DNA from: Salipiger sp. CCB-MM3
GTDB taxonomy: Bacteria; Pseudomonadota; Alphaproteobacteria; Rhodobacterales; Rhodobacteraceae
Assembly: GCF_001687105.1 (NCBI RefSeq)
Contig: NZ_CP014595.1
Location: forward strand, 2,245,001-2,309,000
DNA length: 64,000 bases
Reading direction: 5' to 3'
This document shows, piece by piece, positions 18,241-26,730 of this stretch. Under the pieces are notes generated by a model. It was given only the letters and a program-made list of their open reading frames with translations. It searched no databases and was not told the DNA's origin. The stretch's first letter is position 1. Each line of letters begins with the position of its first letter. Position numbers and translations under genes: made by a program.

Positions 18241-19152
18241 ATGAACTTCAAACAGCTCGAAGCCTTCTACTGGCTTAGCGAGTTTCATAATTACAGGCAG
18301 ACGGCAGAGCATCTGGGTCTGACGCAGCCTGCGGTTTCCGCGCGGATTCAGTCGCTCGAGAAGGACCTCGGCAAGACCCTCATCGACCGCGAAGCGCCGG
18401 GCTTCGTGTTGACCGATCAGGGGCTTGAGGTGGCCGAGTTCGCTGTCGACTTCCTGAATCTGCGCGAGGCGATGATGGGGCGGCTGCAGGACAAGCAAAA
18501 GCGCGGCCTGAGCATCGGGCTTGCGGGCATGGCCGCGCTGACTTGGGGTCCGCTGCTGCGCGCCGCGGTCGAGGCGGCGCACCCCGAGCTGATCCTCGAC
18601 ATTTACGCCGGATCGGACCTGCAGCTGCGCCGCTTTGTCGAGGCCGGCACGCTGGACGCTGCCTTCACCGCGACCGGCGACAGGGCACGCGGCACGGATT
18701 TCGCCGTGCGCTACGACGTGGGCTGGGTGGCGCGACCCGACGTGATCGAGGGCAGGGCGATGCCGATGAGCCCGGACGAGCTGCGCAAGCTGCCGCTGGT
18801 GCTCTATCCCAAGACCTCGCCGCTCTTCACGCCGGTCGCCGACTATGTCGACGACATGCGCGAGCGTCCCGCGCCGCGCCATTACGGCAATTCGCTCTCG
18901 ACGATCTGCGAGATGGTGCGCGGCGGCTACGGCGCCTCGGCGCTGGCGCTCACCGCGCTGCGCGAGGATTTGGCGCGCGGCACGGTCGTCCATATTCCGG
19001 CGACCGAACCGCTCGCGCCGCTGCACGTGTCCTGCACCCACCTCAACCGCGCCCGCCGAAAGCAGGTGGTCGAGGTGCTCGAGCTGGCCCGTGAGGCCGC
19101 CAGAGAGTGGTGCGCAGAACATCCTGAGTACAGCTCCTTCGTCGAGATTTGA
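18241..19152 (+). CDS. LysR-family transcriptional regulator
   Basis: 303 residues. The winged helix-turn-helix spans about residues 2-60 (NYRQTAEHLGLTQPAVSARIQ), followed by the LysR substrate-binding fold. It is divergent from the hydroxyacid dehydrogenase gene and convergent, with 4 nt between stop codons, to the RraA-like gene that ends the TRAP operon. The short gap leaves no room for a conventional terminator between them. It may control the dehydrogenase gene, the TRAP operon, or both. Confidence 0.88.
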   Translation: MNFKQLEAFYWLSEFHNYRQTAEHLGLTQPAVSARIQSLEKDLGKTLIDREAPGFVLTDQGLEVAEFAVDFLNLREAMMGRLQDKQKRGLSIGLAGMAALTWGPLLRAAVEAAHPELILDIYAGSDLQLRRFVEAGTLDAAFTATGDRARGTDFAVRYDVGWVARPDVIEGRAMPMSPDELRKLPLVLYPKTSPLFTPVADYVDDMRERPAPRHYGNSLSTICEMVRGGYGASALALTALREDLARGTVVHIPATEPLAPLHVSCTHLNRARRKQVVEVLELAREAAREWCAEHPEYSSFVEI

Positions 19153-19156
19153 GGGC

Positions 19157-19834
19157 TTAGCCCTCTGTCTTGGCCTTGACCATCTTGGTTGCGCCGGACA
19201 TCTCACCGAGGTGCGTGCCAGCGGTGACCTTGGCCTCATTGACGCGGCCGCGCTCGGTCTTCAGCTCGCCCTCGGCCAGCACCTCGTCGAGGTCCTCGGG
19301 GGCAATGAACAGCACGCCGCTTTCATCTGCCAGCACCGCGTAGCCCGGAAGCACGGTGGCGCCGCCGATCGAGACCGGCACGTTGAAGCCGCCGCCGGTG
19401 TTGTAAAGCCGCGTGGTGACGGGCGAGGGGCCGCGCGACCACATGGCGAAATCCTGATCCTTGATCTCGGCGGTGTCGGTGTGCGGGCCGTCGACGCAGC
19501 CGCCTTCGAGGCCGATCATCGCCGCCATACGGGTCACGCCGCCGCCCCAGCAGGCGTATTTCGTGTCGCCAAGACGGTCGACGGCAAGGAAGTAGCCCGG
19601 CCCGCACTGGCTGAGGCAATGGTGCAGCAGCGTGCTGTCGAGGCCCGGAATGGCCAGCGTCGCGACGGTGGCGGCGACGACCTTGCCCGGCAGCACCGGC
19701 TGGATCGCGGGGGCGGCAAAGCCGTAGTGGTAGAAGTGGCCGATGGTGGCGGTTTCGAGCTTTGCCAGCCGGTCGAGCTTGTCCTGCGGGATGGGCTCGG
19801 GCATCGGGTTCAGCTTGTAGACGAGATTGGACAT
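19157..19834 (-). CDS. RraA-like protein (HMG/CHA-aldolase superfamily)
   Basis: 225 residues with the RraA fold motifs: GGGVTRMAA (97-105), then the GxxDG..D segment ending at Asp120, the metal-ligand position. The Arg that normally precedes this Asp (RD) and contacts substrate in 4-hydroxy-4-methyl-2-oxoglutarate aldolases is Thr119 here. It is the last gene of a creatininase-TRAP operon, 11 nt after the large permease gene, so a catabolic lyase or decarboxylase role on the imported acid is more likely than RNase E regulation. The altered Arg makes the reaction uncertain. Confidence 0.8.
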   Translation of the reverse strand: MSNLVYKLNPMPEPIPQDKLDRLAKLETATIGHFYHYGFAAPAIQPVLPGKVVAATVATLAIPGLDSTLLHHCLSQCGPGYFLAVDRLGDTKYACWGGGVTRMAAMIGLEGGCVDGPHTDTAEIKDQDFAMWSRGPSPVTTRLYNTGGGFNVPVSIGGATVLPGYAVLADESGVLFIAPEDLDEVLAEGELKTERGRVNEAKVTAGTHLGEMSGATKMVKAKTEG

Positions 19835-19845
19835 GGGTCCCTCTT

Positions 19846-21132
19846 TTAGTTTTGTGGTCCGAGGATGAGGTCGGGCAGCAGCGTCACTGTCTGCGGCACG
19901 AAGGTCAGGAGGATGAGCACCGCAAAGAGCGGCAGCAGCATCGGCAGCACGGCCATGGTCACTTTCTCGAAGCGCACGCGTCCGACTTCGGCGACGATGT
20001 AGAGGCCGATGCCCATGGGCGGCGTGGCGATGCCGATCAGCAGGCCAAGCTGGATGATGATCCCGAAGTGCACGCGGTCGATGCCATAGGCGTCGATCAG
20101 CGGCAGCAGGGTGGGCACGAGGATCAGCTTGGCGGGCACACCCTCGACGACGCAGCCGACGAGAATGATGAACACCAGCAGCAGTCCGAGGAAGACGTTC
20201 TTGTTCTCGGTCAGGCTGAAGGTGAAGTCGGCCAGTTTCTGCGGCGTCTGGTCGATGGCCAGCAGCCAGCCCATGGCGATGGAGAAGGCGATGATGATCA
20301 TGATGACCGCGGTCATCATTGCGGTGTCCGACAGCGCGTTGAAGAAGGCGCGGAAGGTCAGCTCGCGGTACCAGATGCCGATCAGCACGCAGTAGATGCA
20401 GGCCAGCACGCCCGCCTCGGTGGCGGTGACAAAGCCGAACATGATGCTGCCCAAGATGATCGCCGGGGCGACCAGCGCCAGAAAGCCATGCTTTGCGGTG
20501 CCGACGACTTCGCGGGCGGAGGCGCGGGGCTGGGTCGGGAACTCCTGAAACTGCGCGCGGATACGCACATAGATCATCAGCGCCAGACCGACGAGAATGC
20601 CCGGCACGAGGCCCGCAAGGAACATCCGCTCGATCGATTGCTGCGCGAGGAAGGCATAGAGCACGAGGCCGATCGACGGCGGGATGAGCGGCCCGATGAC
20701 CGAGGAGGCGACGGTGATCGCGGCGGCGAAATCGGCTTTGTAGCCGCTCTCGCGCATCGCCTTGATCTCGATCGCGCCCAGACCGGCGCAGTCCGCCACG
20801 GCGGCGCCCGAGATGCCCGCGAAGATCATCGAGGAGAGGATGTTGACCTGCGCGAGGCCCGCCTTGAGGTGGCCCACCAGCGCGTTGGCGAAGGCGAAGA
20901 TGCGCTCGGTGACGCCGGTGGCGTTCATCAGATTGCCCGCCATGATGAAGAAGGGCACAGCGGTCAGCGAGGCTTTGTTCACCCCTTCCAGCATCTGCTG
21001 GGGAATGATCTGCAGCGCGGTGGAGAAATCCGAGGTCAGGAAGGTCAGCACCGTGGCGGTGCCGATGGCAATCGAGATCGGAACGCGCAGCAGGATGAGC
21101 GCGATGAATGTGCCGAAGAGAATCCAGGCCAT
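19846..21132 (-). CDS. TRAP transporter large permease (DctM)
   Basis: 428 residues, about 12-13 hydrophobic segments, the normal size of DctM. Family motifs include the N-terminal FGTFIALILLRVPISIA, the AGNLMNATGVTERIF segment and the GAIEIKAM stretch. It is the Na+-dependent channel subunit of a TRAP importer in the inner membrane, working with the DctQ and DctP subunits encoded just upstream. Spacing to dctQ is 3 nt. Confidence 0.93.
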   Translation of the reverse strand: MAWILFGTFIALILLRVPISIAIGTATVLTFLTSDFSTALQIIPQQMLEGVNKASLTAVPFFIMAGNLMNATGVTERIFAFANALVGHLKAGLAQVNILSSMIFAGISGAAVADCAGLGAIEIKAMRESGYKADFAAAITVASSVIGPLIPPSIGLVLYAFLAQQSIERMFLAGLVPGILVGLALMIYVRIRAQFQEFPTQPRASAREVVGTAKHGFLALVAPAIILGSIMFGFVTATEAGVLACIYCVLIGIWYRELTFRAFFNALSDTAMMTAVIMIIIAFSIAMGWLLAIDQTPQKLADFTFSLTENKNVFLGLLLVFIILVGCVVEGVPAKLILVPTLLPLIDAYGIDRVHFGIIIQLGLLIGIATPPMGIGLYIVAEVGRVRFEKVTMAVLPMLLPLFAVLILLTFVPQTVTLLPDLILGPQN

Positions 21133-21135
21133 GGT

Positions 21136-21699
21136 TTACACTTCCGGATGGTGGTCTGTGACGTTCTCTGGCAGCCCGGCCACCAGTTTCGCAAGATCGA
21201 GAACGGCGGTCAGGGCAACGAGGAAGGTCGAGATGAAGAGGGGCGCAGAGAGGGCGAAGCGCGGCAGCTCGGCGCCGCCGGGGAGGATCGCGCCGTCATA
21301 GACGCCGTTCGAAGTGGCGATGACCGTGGGCAGCTGCTGAAGCAGCACGCCGGTGACCAGCAGCGTCGCCGCGTCCGACAGGATGCGGGTAAAGACGACA
21401 CCCGCCGGGCCAAGCCGCTCGGCCAGAAAATCGATGCGCACGTCCTTGAGACGGGCGTAGAGGGCGAAGAAGCCGAAAAAGCTGAGCCAGATGAAGAACA
21501 CCATGGTCCACGGCCACATCCAGTAGGGCGCCATGCTCATGGGCCGCAGGATGATCGTCGCGGTGGTCAGCCCCAGCATCACCAGAAGGCAGATGTTGGA
21601 AATCCAGAGGAACACGCCGCCCATGGACCAATTGAGACGGTCGAGGCGGTTGAGGGCCCGCTGCAGCGGGCCCTCCGGTGAAAGGTCGAACGGCGTCAC
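21136..21699 (-). CDS. TRAP transporter small permease (DctQ)
   Basis: 187 residues with four predicted membrane segments, typical of DctQ. It starts at GTG and overlaps the stop of the dctP gene by 4 nt (GTGA), so translation is coupled. It pairs with DctM in the inner membrane. Confidence 0.88.
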   Translation of the reverse strand: MTPFDLSPEGPLQRALNRLDRLNWSMGGVFLWISNICLLVMLGLTTATIILRPMSMAPYWMWPWTMVFFIWLSFFGFFALYARLKDVRIDFLAERLGPAGVVFTRILSDAATLLVTGVLLQQLPTVIATSNGVYDGAILPGGAELPRFALSAPLFISTFLVALTAVLDLAKLVAGLPENVTDHHPEV

Positions 21700-22697
21700 T
21701 GCGCGGGCGCCCGGGCCGCTTCGACGGCTTCCATGAAGCCCTCGGGCAGCTCGCCCTTCTCGGCCATCTCTTCGTAGAAGGCCTTCATCTTCTCGACCAG
21801 CGGCGCGGTGTCGAGCACGGTGTATTCGGCGCCATCGGCGACCATACGCTCGATGCTCTCGTCGGCGACGCTGAACATCAGGTCCTGCGACATCTCGCCG
21901 GCTTCTTCATAGGCCTTGAGAAGACCCGCACGGGTGTCTTCATCGAGCGCATTGAGGGCGCTTTCGTTGACCATGAAGCCAACCGACTGCCAGTATTCGT
22001 CCATGCGGGCGATATACGGCGCGACCTCGTTGAAGCGCATGGATTCCACCAGCGCGACGGGCGAGTTCACCGCCTGCACGATGCCTTTCGAGATGCTCTG
22101 ATAGACTTCGGTCCAGGGCAGGGTGATGACCTCGGCGCCCAGACGGTCCCAGGTGTCAATCGCCACCTTGTTCTCGTGCATGCGCATCTTGAGGCCTTCG
22201 TAATCGGCCGCGGTCTTCACCGGCACGTTCGAGACGGTGACGCGGAACGGGCCGCGCAGCACGAGGGTCGGATCGCCCAGCGGACGCACGCCGGATTTCT
22301 CGGCGGCATTGTCGAACCAGCCTTTCACGGTGTCGGAGTTCATGAACCGCTGCCAGTGGGCAAAGTCGTCAAAGGCGTAAGGGCCAGCGAGCCAGCCAAG
22401 CGCGGGCTCCCACTTCTTCATGTAGCCAAAGCCCTCGGCGTAGATTTGCACGATGTTGGCCTGCAGCTGCTCGAGAACGGCGTTCTCTTTGCCGAGCTGC
22501 TCGTTGGGGTAGACGGTGATCTTCAACTCGCCGCCGGTGTACTCTTCGGTCAGTTCGGCGAATTTCTCGAAGACCTGCCCCTCGGGGCTGTCGACCGGCA
22601 TCTTGGTGGCCATTTTCCAAGTGGTTTCGGCCTGTGCCGCAGAGCCGAGCACCAGCGCGAGGCTGGTCGCGAGGCCAAGAAAGGTTCTTTTCTTCAT
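21696..22697 (-). CDS. TRAP transporter substrate-binding protein (DctP)
   Basis: 333 residues. A Sec signal peptide of about 23 residues ends at AQA before ETTWKMA. The mature part is a DctP-type binding protein with the conserved Arg-containing segment FRVTVSN that in this family contacts the carboxylate of the ligand. ATG 22697 is chosen because of GGAGA at the right distance and because it begins the signal peptide. The ligand is probably an organic acid or amide-bearing acid, given the creatininase-family gene upstream and the RraA-like gene downstream. Confidence 0.92.
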   Translation of the reverse strand: MKKRTFLGLATSLALVLGSAAQAETTWKMATKMPVDSPEGQVFEKFAELTEEYTGGELKITVYPNEQLGKENAVLEQLQANIVQIYAEGFGYMKKWEPALGWLAGPYAFDDFAHWQRFMNSDTVKGWFDNAAEKSGVRPLGDPTLVLRGPFRVTVSNVPVKTAADYEGLKMRMHENKVAIDTWDRLGAEVITLPWTEVYQSISKGIVQAVNSPVALVESMRFNEVAPYIARMDEYWQSVGFMVNESALNALDEDTRAGLLKAYEEAGEMSQDLMFSVADESIERMVADGAEYTVLDTAPLVEKMKAFYEEMAEKGELPEGFMEAVEAARAPAQ

Positions 22698-22724
22698 GTG
22701 TCGTTCTCCGTGTTGGGGGAAATG

Positions 22725-22740
22725 GCCGGGTGGTCCCGGC
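22725..22740 (-). other. Intercistronic hairpin before dctP
   Basis: GCCGGG-tggt-CCCGGC, a perfect 6-bp stem-loop in the 76-nt gap between the creatininase-family and dctP genes. It could protect the downstream message or modulate read-through. There is no T tract. Confidence 0.4.
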
Positions 22741-22773
22741 TCATTGTTGTGAATGCGTGGATCCGGGGGGTGA

Positions 22774-23583
22774 TCAGTCGTGCAGCCCCTTGGCGACATG
22801 GTCGCGCACGAGGCCCGCGCCGATCTCGGCCAGCCGCGCCACCAGCACGTCACCGGTCTCGGCCGAGCAGAGCGTGGGGTTGCAGGCGTAGGCGCCGGTC
22901 TCGGTCGCTTCGAGCGCCTCGATCGGGGCCTGAATTTTCGCGCCGTCATACTCGATCGACGAGAAGCCGCCGATGGCCATGCCCTTGATGGTGCTGCCGG
23001 TGGGGGCTTCGCGCACGAGGTCCTTGCGGATCAGGTCGGGGTAGAAGTGCAGGCCGACCGAGGTCAGCGGGTCGCCGCCATGGCCCGACGAGGCCTTGGC
23101 CTTCTCGGCGCCGATCAGCGCGGGCAACTGGCCATAGGCGACCTGCCACAGATACATCGAGGGCACGAAAAGGCCCGCCTTCTGGCGCCAGCGCAGCGCG
23201 ACCTCGGTGATCGCGGGGACGTTGCCGCCGTGGCCGTTGACGATCATCAGCTTGCGGATGCCGTGCCGGTTCAGACAGCCGAACATGTCGTCGAGGATGC
23301 CGCAGAGCGTCGCGTGGCTGATCGAAATGCCGCCGTGGCTCGACTCGAAGTAGTCCTTGCCGCCGAAGGGGATCACCGGGGCCACAAAGGTGGGCACGCC
23401 ATCGGCGCGCGCGGCCTTGGCGATCTCCATCGCCATCAGGTCAGCGGCGAGATAGTCGCCCATCGGTGCGTGGATGCCCTGGTCTTCCAGCGAGCCCATG
23501 GGCAGCAGCACCACGGCCTCGGAGGTCAGTTCCTGACGGGCCTCTTCCGAGGTCAGCTCGGCGATGCGGATCTTCTCGATCAT
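22774..23583 (-). CDS. Creatininase-family amidohydrolase
   Basis: 269 residues. The family's N-terminal metal motif appears as GSLEDQGIHAPMGD: Glu33 and Asp43 are kept, but the His of the usual Glu-x-His is Gln35, with a nearby His38. The second motif NGHGGN (His118) is intact. Members are metal-dependent hydrolases of cyclic or linear amides (creatinine, formamides, mycofactocin peptide). As first gene of the operon with TRAP and RraA-like genes it probably opens an amide in the imported compound. The promoter should lie in the AT-rich stretch near 23665-23700. Confidence 0.85.
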   Translation of the reverse strand: MIEKIRIAELTSEEARQELTSEAVVLLPMGSLEDQGIHAPMGDYLAADLMAMEIAKAARADGVPTFVAPVIPFGGKDYFESSHGGISISHATLCGILDDMFGCLNRHGIRKLMIVNGHGGNVPAITEVALRWRQKAGLFVPSMYLWQVAYGQLPALIGAEKAKASSGHGGDPLTSVGLHFYPDLIRKDLVREAPTGSTIKGMAIGGFSSIEYDGAKIQAPIEALEATETGAYACNPTLCSAETGDVLVARLAEIGAGLVRDHVAKGLHD

Positions 23584-23872
23584 TTGGGGAGGTTCCTGTT
23601 GCTTTGGTCGTCTTTGAGGTCAATGAAGCCGTGCCGGGCCGTGGCCGTCCAATTCATTCGGGTTGCCTTGCCATAGAGAAAATTTTTCAATTTTTACCGT
23701 GACTTGTCGCCATAGGCACAGCTCCGCCACAACGGTCGCGCAGGGCGCGCCGCGGGGGTGGGTGGGGCGCTTTCTGGGGCTTGGCGGGATCGCTTCGGCT
23801 TTGGAAAACGCAGTCGTTCTGAGTGCTGGCAGCGAGGCGGGGGTAGGGTATGCCCCGCTGCCCGAGGCGGGC
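23584..23872. other. Gene-free region between two minus-strand operons
   Basis: 289 nt with no supported gene. The part nearest the creatininase-family gene is AT-rich (23668-23699) and is the likely promoter of the TRAP operon. The left end of the ABC operon shows a hairpin GCGGGC-tta-GCCCGC (23867-23881) that contains the stop codon of the ATPase gene; there is no T tract. Confidence 0.5.
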
Positions 23873-24880
23873 TTAGCCCGCGGTGGTCTGGGGCTGCGGC
23901 CCCGCTTTGATACAGGCAGCGCGCCAACCGGTGCCGACCGGCTCCAGCGCGGGCACAGCTGCGGCGCAGGCCTCTTCGGCCATCGGGCAGCGGGTGCGGA
24001 ACGGGCAGCCCGAAGGCGGGTTCGCAGGACTTGGCAGTTCGCCCTCCAGCACCTTGTCGCGCGCATCGTCTCCGCGCGCCTCCAGCGACGGTGTCGCCGC
24101 GAGCAGGGCACGGGTGTAGGGGTGGGCCGGTGTGCCAAAGACCTTTTCGGCGGGGCCTTCCTCGACGATGCGGCCGAGGTACATCACCACGATCCGGTTG
24201 CAGAGGTGGCGCACCACATGCAGGTCGTGGCTGATGAACAGCATCGCGAGGTCCAGATCGCGGCGCAGGTCCATCAGCAGGTTCACCACCTGCGCCTGGA
24301 TCGACACGTCGAGCGCCGAGACCGGCTCGTCCGCCACGATGAAATCGGGCCGGGTCGAGAGCGCGCGGGCGACGGCGATACGCTGCCGCTGACCACCCGA
24401 GAACTGATGCGGACGGCGCTGCGCTGCCGAGGCGGGCAGGCCGACCTGTTCGAGCAGGCGCGCGACCTCGGCGTCGACTTCACTTGACGGCACGATGTTA
24501 TGGGTGCGCAACCCGTCGGCGATCTGCGCCCCGACAGAGCGGCGCGGGTCGAGCGATCCGAAAGGGTCCTGAAACACCATCTGCATGCGGCGCGACAGGC
24601 GGCGGCGGTCGGCTCCGGTGATCCCCGAGAGGTCGCGGCCATCGAAGGTCACGGCCCCTGTCGTCGGAGCGTCGAGCCCCAGCATCATCCGGCCCAGCGT
24701 GGACTTGCCGCAGCCGGACTCGCCGACCACGCCGACGGTTTCGCCGGGCGAGACGGTCAGGCTGACGCCATTGACCGCCCAGACGTCCTTTTTCTTGCCG
24801 AGCAGGCCCTTGCGCGACGGGAAGTTGCGGCCAAGGTCTTTTGCCTCGACCAGCGGTGCGGTGGGTACGTCGTGGATCAA
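23873..24880 (-). CDS. Dipeptide/oligopeptide ABC transporter ATP-binding protein (DppF-type)
   Basis: 335 residues. Walker A GESGCGKS is at 53-60, followed by the Q loop (MVFQDPFGSLDP), the signature FSGGQRQR, Walker B (FIVADEP) and the H-loop ISHD. The C-terminal oligopeptide-ABC extension with the Cys-containing CPFRTRCP segment is present. It overlaps the upstream permease-ATPase fusion gene by 4 nt and completes a Dpp/Opp-type importer. It is the last gene of the operon. Confidence 0.93.
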   Translation of the reverse strand: MIHDVPTAPLVEAKDLGRNFPSRKGLLGKKKDVWAVNGVSLTVSPGETVGVVGESGCGKSTLGRMMLGLDAPTTGAVTFDGRDLSGITGADRRRLSRRMQMVFQDPFGSLDPRRSVGAQIADGLRTHNIVPSSEVDAEVARLLEQVGLPASAAQRRPHQFSGGQRQRIAVARALSTRPDFIVADEPVSALDVSIQAQVVNLLMDLRRDLDLAMLFISHDLHVVRHLCNRIVVMYLGRIVEEGPAEKVFGTPAHPYTRALLAATPSLEARGDDARDKVLEGELPSPANPPSGCPFRTRCPMAEEACAAAVPALEPVGTGWRAACIKAGPQPQTTAG

Positions 24881-26730
24881 GAGACATCCTCCCAGCGGAA
24901 GCAGCGTGTCAGCCGGTCTGAAGTGGGCTCTGCGGCCTGCGGTGCATGGTCGATGCAGCTGGGCAGCGCAAAAGAGCAGCGCGGTGCAAAGCGGCAGCCG
25001 GTGGGCATGGCGCGGGGCGAGGGCACGGCGCCGGGAATGGCCACCAGCCGCTCGGAGCCGCCCTCGGGGACGGAGGCGATGAGGGCCTGCGTGTAGGGGT
25101 GCTTGGGCGCAGCAAAGACCTCGGCGACCGGGCCTTCCTCGACCACTTCACCGGCGTACATCACGGTCACCCGGTCGGCGATCTCTGCGACCACGGCCAG
25201 ATCATGCGTCACGAAGATCATCCCCATCTCGGGCGTCTCTTCCTTGAGCCGCGCAAACAGCTGCAGGATTTGCGCCTGAATCGTCGGGTCGAGCGCGGTG
25301 GTGGGCTCGTCGGCGATCAGCAGCCGCGGGTTGTTGGCCACGGCCACGGCGATCATCGCTCGCTGCCGTTGCCCGCCGGACAGTTCATGCGGATAGGCCG
25401 AGACGCGGGTTTCCGGGTCGGGAATGCCCACATGGCGCAGCAACTCGATGACGCGGGTCTTGAGGGCCGCGTCGTCGATGTCGTGATGCGCGCGGATCGC
25501 CTCGCCGACCTGCTCGCCGATGCGCAGCACCGGGTTGAGCGCCGCCGCAGCGTCCTGAAAGACCATCGAGATATCCTCGCCGCGCAGGGCGCGGAAGCCA
25601 TCTTCGTCAAGCCCGGTCAGATCGATCGGCTCGCCGCTGCGCGAGCGGTAGACGGCAGAGCCGCCGGTGATGCGCAGCGTGTCGGCCAGCAGCCCGGTCA
25701 TCGCAAGCCCGGTGAGGGTCTTGCCCGAGCCGCTCTCGCCGACCAGCGCCACGGTCTCGCCGGGGCGCACGGTCAGACCGACGCGGCGCACCAGTTCAAG
25801 GTTGTGCGCGGCGATCGACAGGTCGCGGATCTCCAGCAGCGGCGCGTCGGTTTCAAGCGCTTTGACCGGCTTCTTCGCCTTGTGCTTCTGGCGCGGGCGC
25901 AGCCACAGCGCGCCACCAGCGGTGAAGCTGCGCGGATCGAGCACCGACTGCAGCCGGTCGCAAAGCAGGTTGAAGGTGAGGATCGTGCCAGCCAGCGCCA
26001 GCGACGGCCAGACCAGTAGCAGCGGGGCAACCTCCATGGCGCCGCGTGCCGAGCGGATCATCAGACCCCACGACGGGGTGGGGGGCACGACGCCGAGGCC
26101 AAGGAAGCTCAGCCCGCTTTCGATCACCATGGCCGAGGCGACCACCAGCGACATCTGCACCAGAAGCGGCGGCAGCACATTCGGCAGGATGGTCCGCACG
26201 AGGATGCGCAGCGGGTGGGTGCCCATGGCGCGCTGCGCGGTGACGAAATCGAGCCCGCGCACCTGCTGCGTGGCGGCATAGACCACGCGGGCATAGTTCG
26301 GCGTGTAGAGAATGGTCAGCGCGATGATCAGCGGCCAGGTGCCCGCGCCAAGGATCGCCACGACCAGCAGCGCCAGAAGCAGCGGCGGCAGGCACAGGAT
26401 GATCTCGGAGGCGCGTACGGTCAGCAGTTCGACCACGCCGCGGAAATAGCCACCGAGCAGACCCAGCGTGGTGCCGATGGCGGCGGCGATCAGCGCCGAG
26501 CCGACGGCGATGAAGAGCGAGGCCCGGCCACCCCAGATCAGGCGCGCCAGCACGTCGCGGCCAAAGTCGTCCTGCCCAAGCCAGTGCTCGGCGGAGGGCG
26601 GGGCGAAACGATGAGGGATGTCCATGCCGCGCACGTCTTGCAGCGGCAGCACGGGGGCTAGCAGCACGGTCGCGACGATCAGCGCGATGATGGTGCCGGG
26701 CAGAAGCAGTTTGCGTGTTGTCCGGCTCAT
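24877..26730 (-). CDS. Fused ABC permease (DppC) and ATP-binding protein (DppD)
   Basis: 617 residues in one uninterrupted frame. Residues 1 to about 275 are a DppC-type permease with six membrane segments and the EAA-like loop near AQRAMGTHPLRILVR. After a basic linker (about 280-290), the ATPase domain carries Walker A GESGSGKT, signature LSGGQRQR, Walker B LLIADEP and the oligopeptide C-terminal domain. Fusions of this kind exist in some alphaproteobacterial importers but are uncommon. It sits between dppB and the DppF-type gene, with a 1-nt overlap to the former, so the operon encodes a full importer with four rather than five polypeptides. Confidence 0.92.
   Translation of the reverse strand: MSRTTRKLLLPGTIIALIVATVLLAPVLPLQDVRGMDIPHRFAPPSAEHWLGQDDFGRDVLARLIWGGRASLFIAVGSALIAAAIGTTLGLLGGYFRGVVELLTVRASEIILCLPPLLLALLVVAILGAGTWPLIIALTILYTPNYARVVYAATQQVRGLDFVTAQRAMGTHPLRILVRTILPNVLPPLLVQMSLVVASAMVIESGLSFLGLGVVPPTPSWGLMIRSARGAMEVAPLLLVWPSLALAGTILTFNLLCDRLQSVLDPRSFTAGGALWLRPRQKHKAKKPVKALETDAPLLEIRDLSIAAHNLELVRRVGLTVRPGETVALVGESGSGKTLTGLAMTGLLADTLRITGGSAVYRSRSGEPIDLTGLDEDGFRALRGEDISMVFQDAAAALNPVLRIGEQVGEAIRAHHDIDDAALKTRVIELLRHVGIPDPETRVSAYPHELSGGQRQRAMIAVAVANNPRLLIADEPTTALDPTIQAQILQLFARLKEETPEMGMIFVTHDLAVVAEIADRVTVMYAGEVVEEGPVAEVFAAPKHPYTQALIASVPEGGSERLVAIPGAVPSPRAMPTGCRFAPRCSFALPSCIDHAPQAAEPTSDRLTRCFRWEDVS

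Noticed and set aside
19762..21681. Plus-strand frame of 639 codons opposite the first TRAP permease genes
   Set aside because: His/Asp/Gln/Arg-rich shadow of genes encoding hydrophobic membrane proteins.
23867..23881. Hairpin GCGGGC-tta-GCCCGC as terminator of the first Dpp operon
   Set aside because: It includes the stop codon itself and has no T tract, so it is not a classical terminator; kept only as a note in the gap entry.
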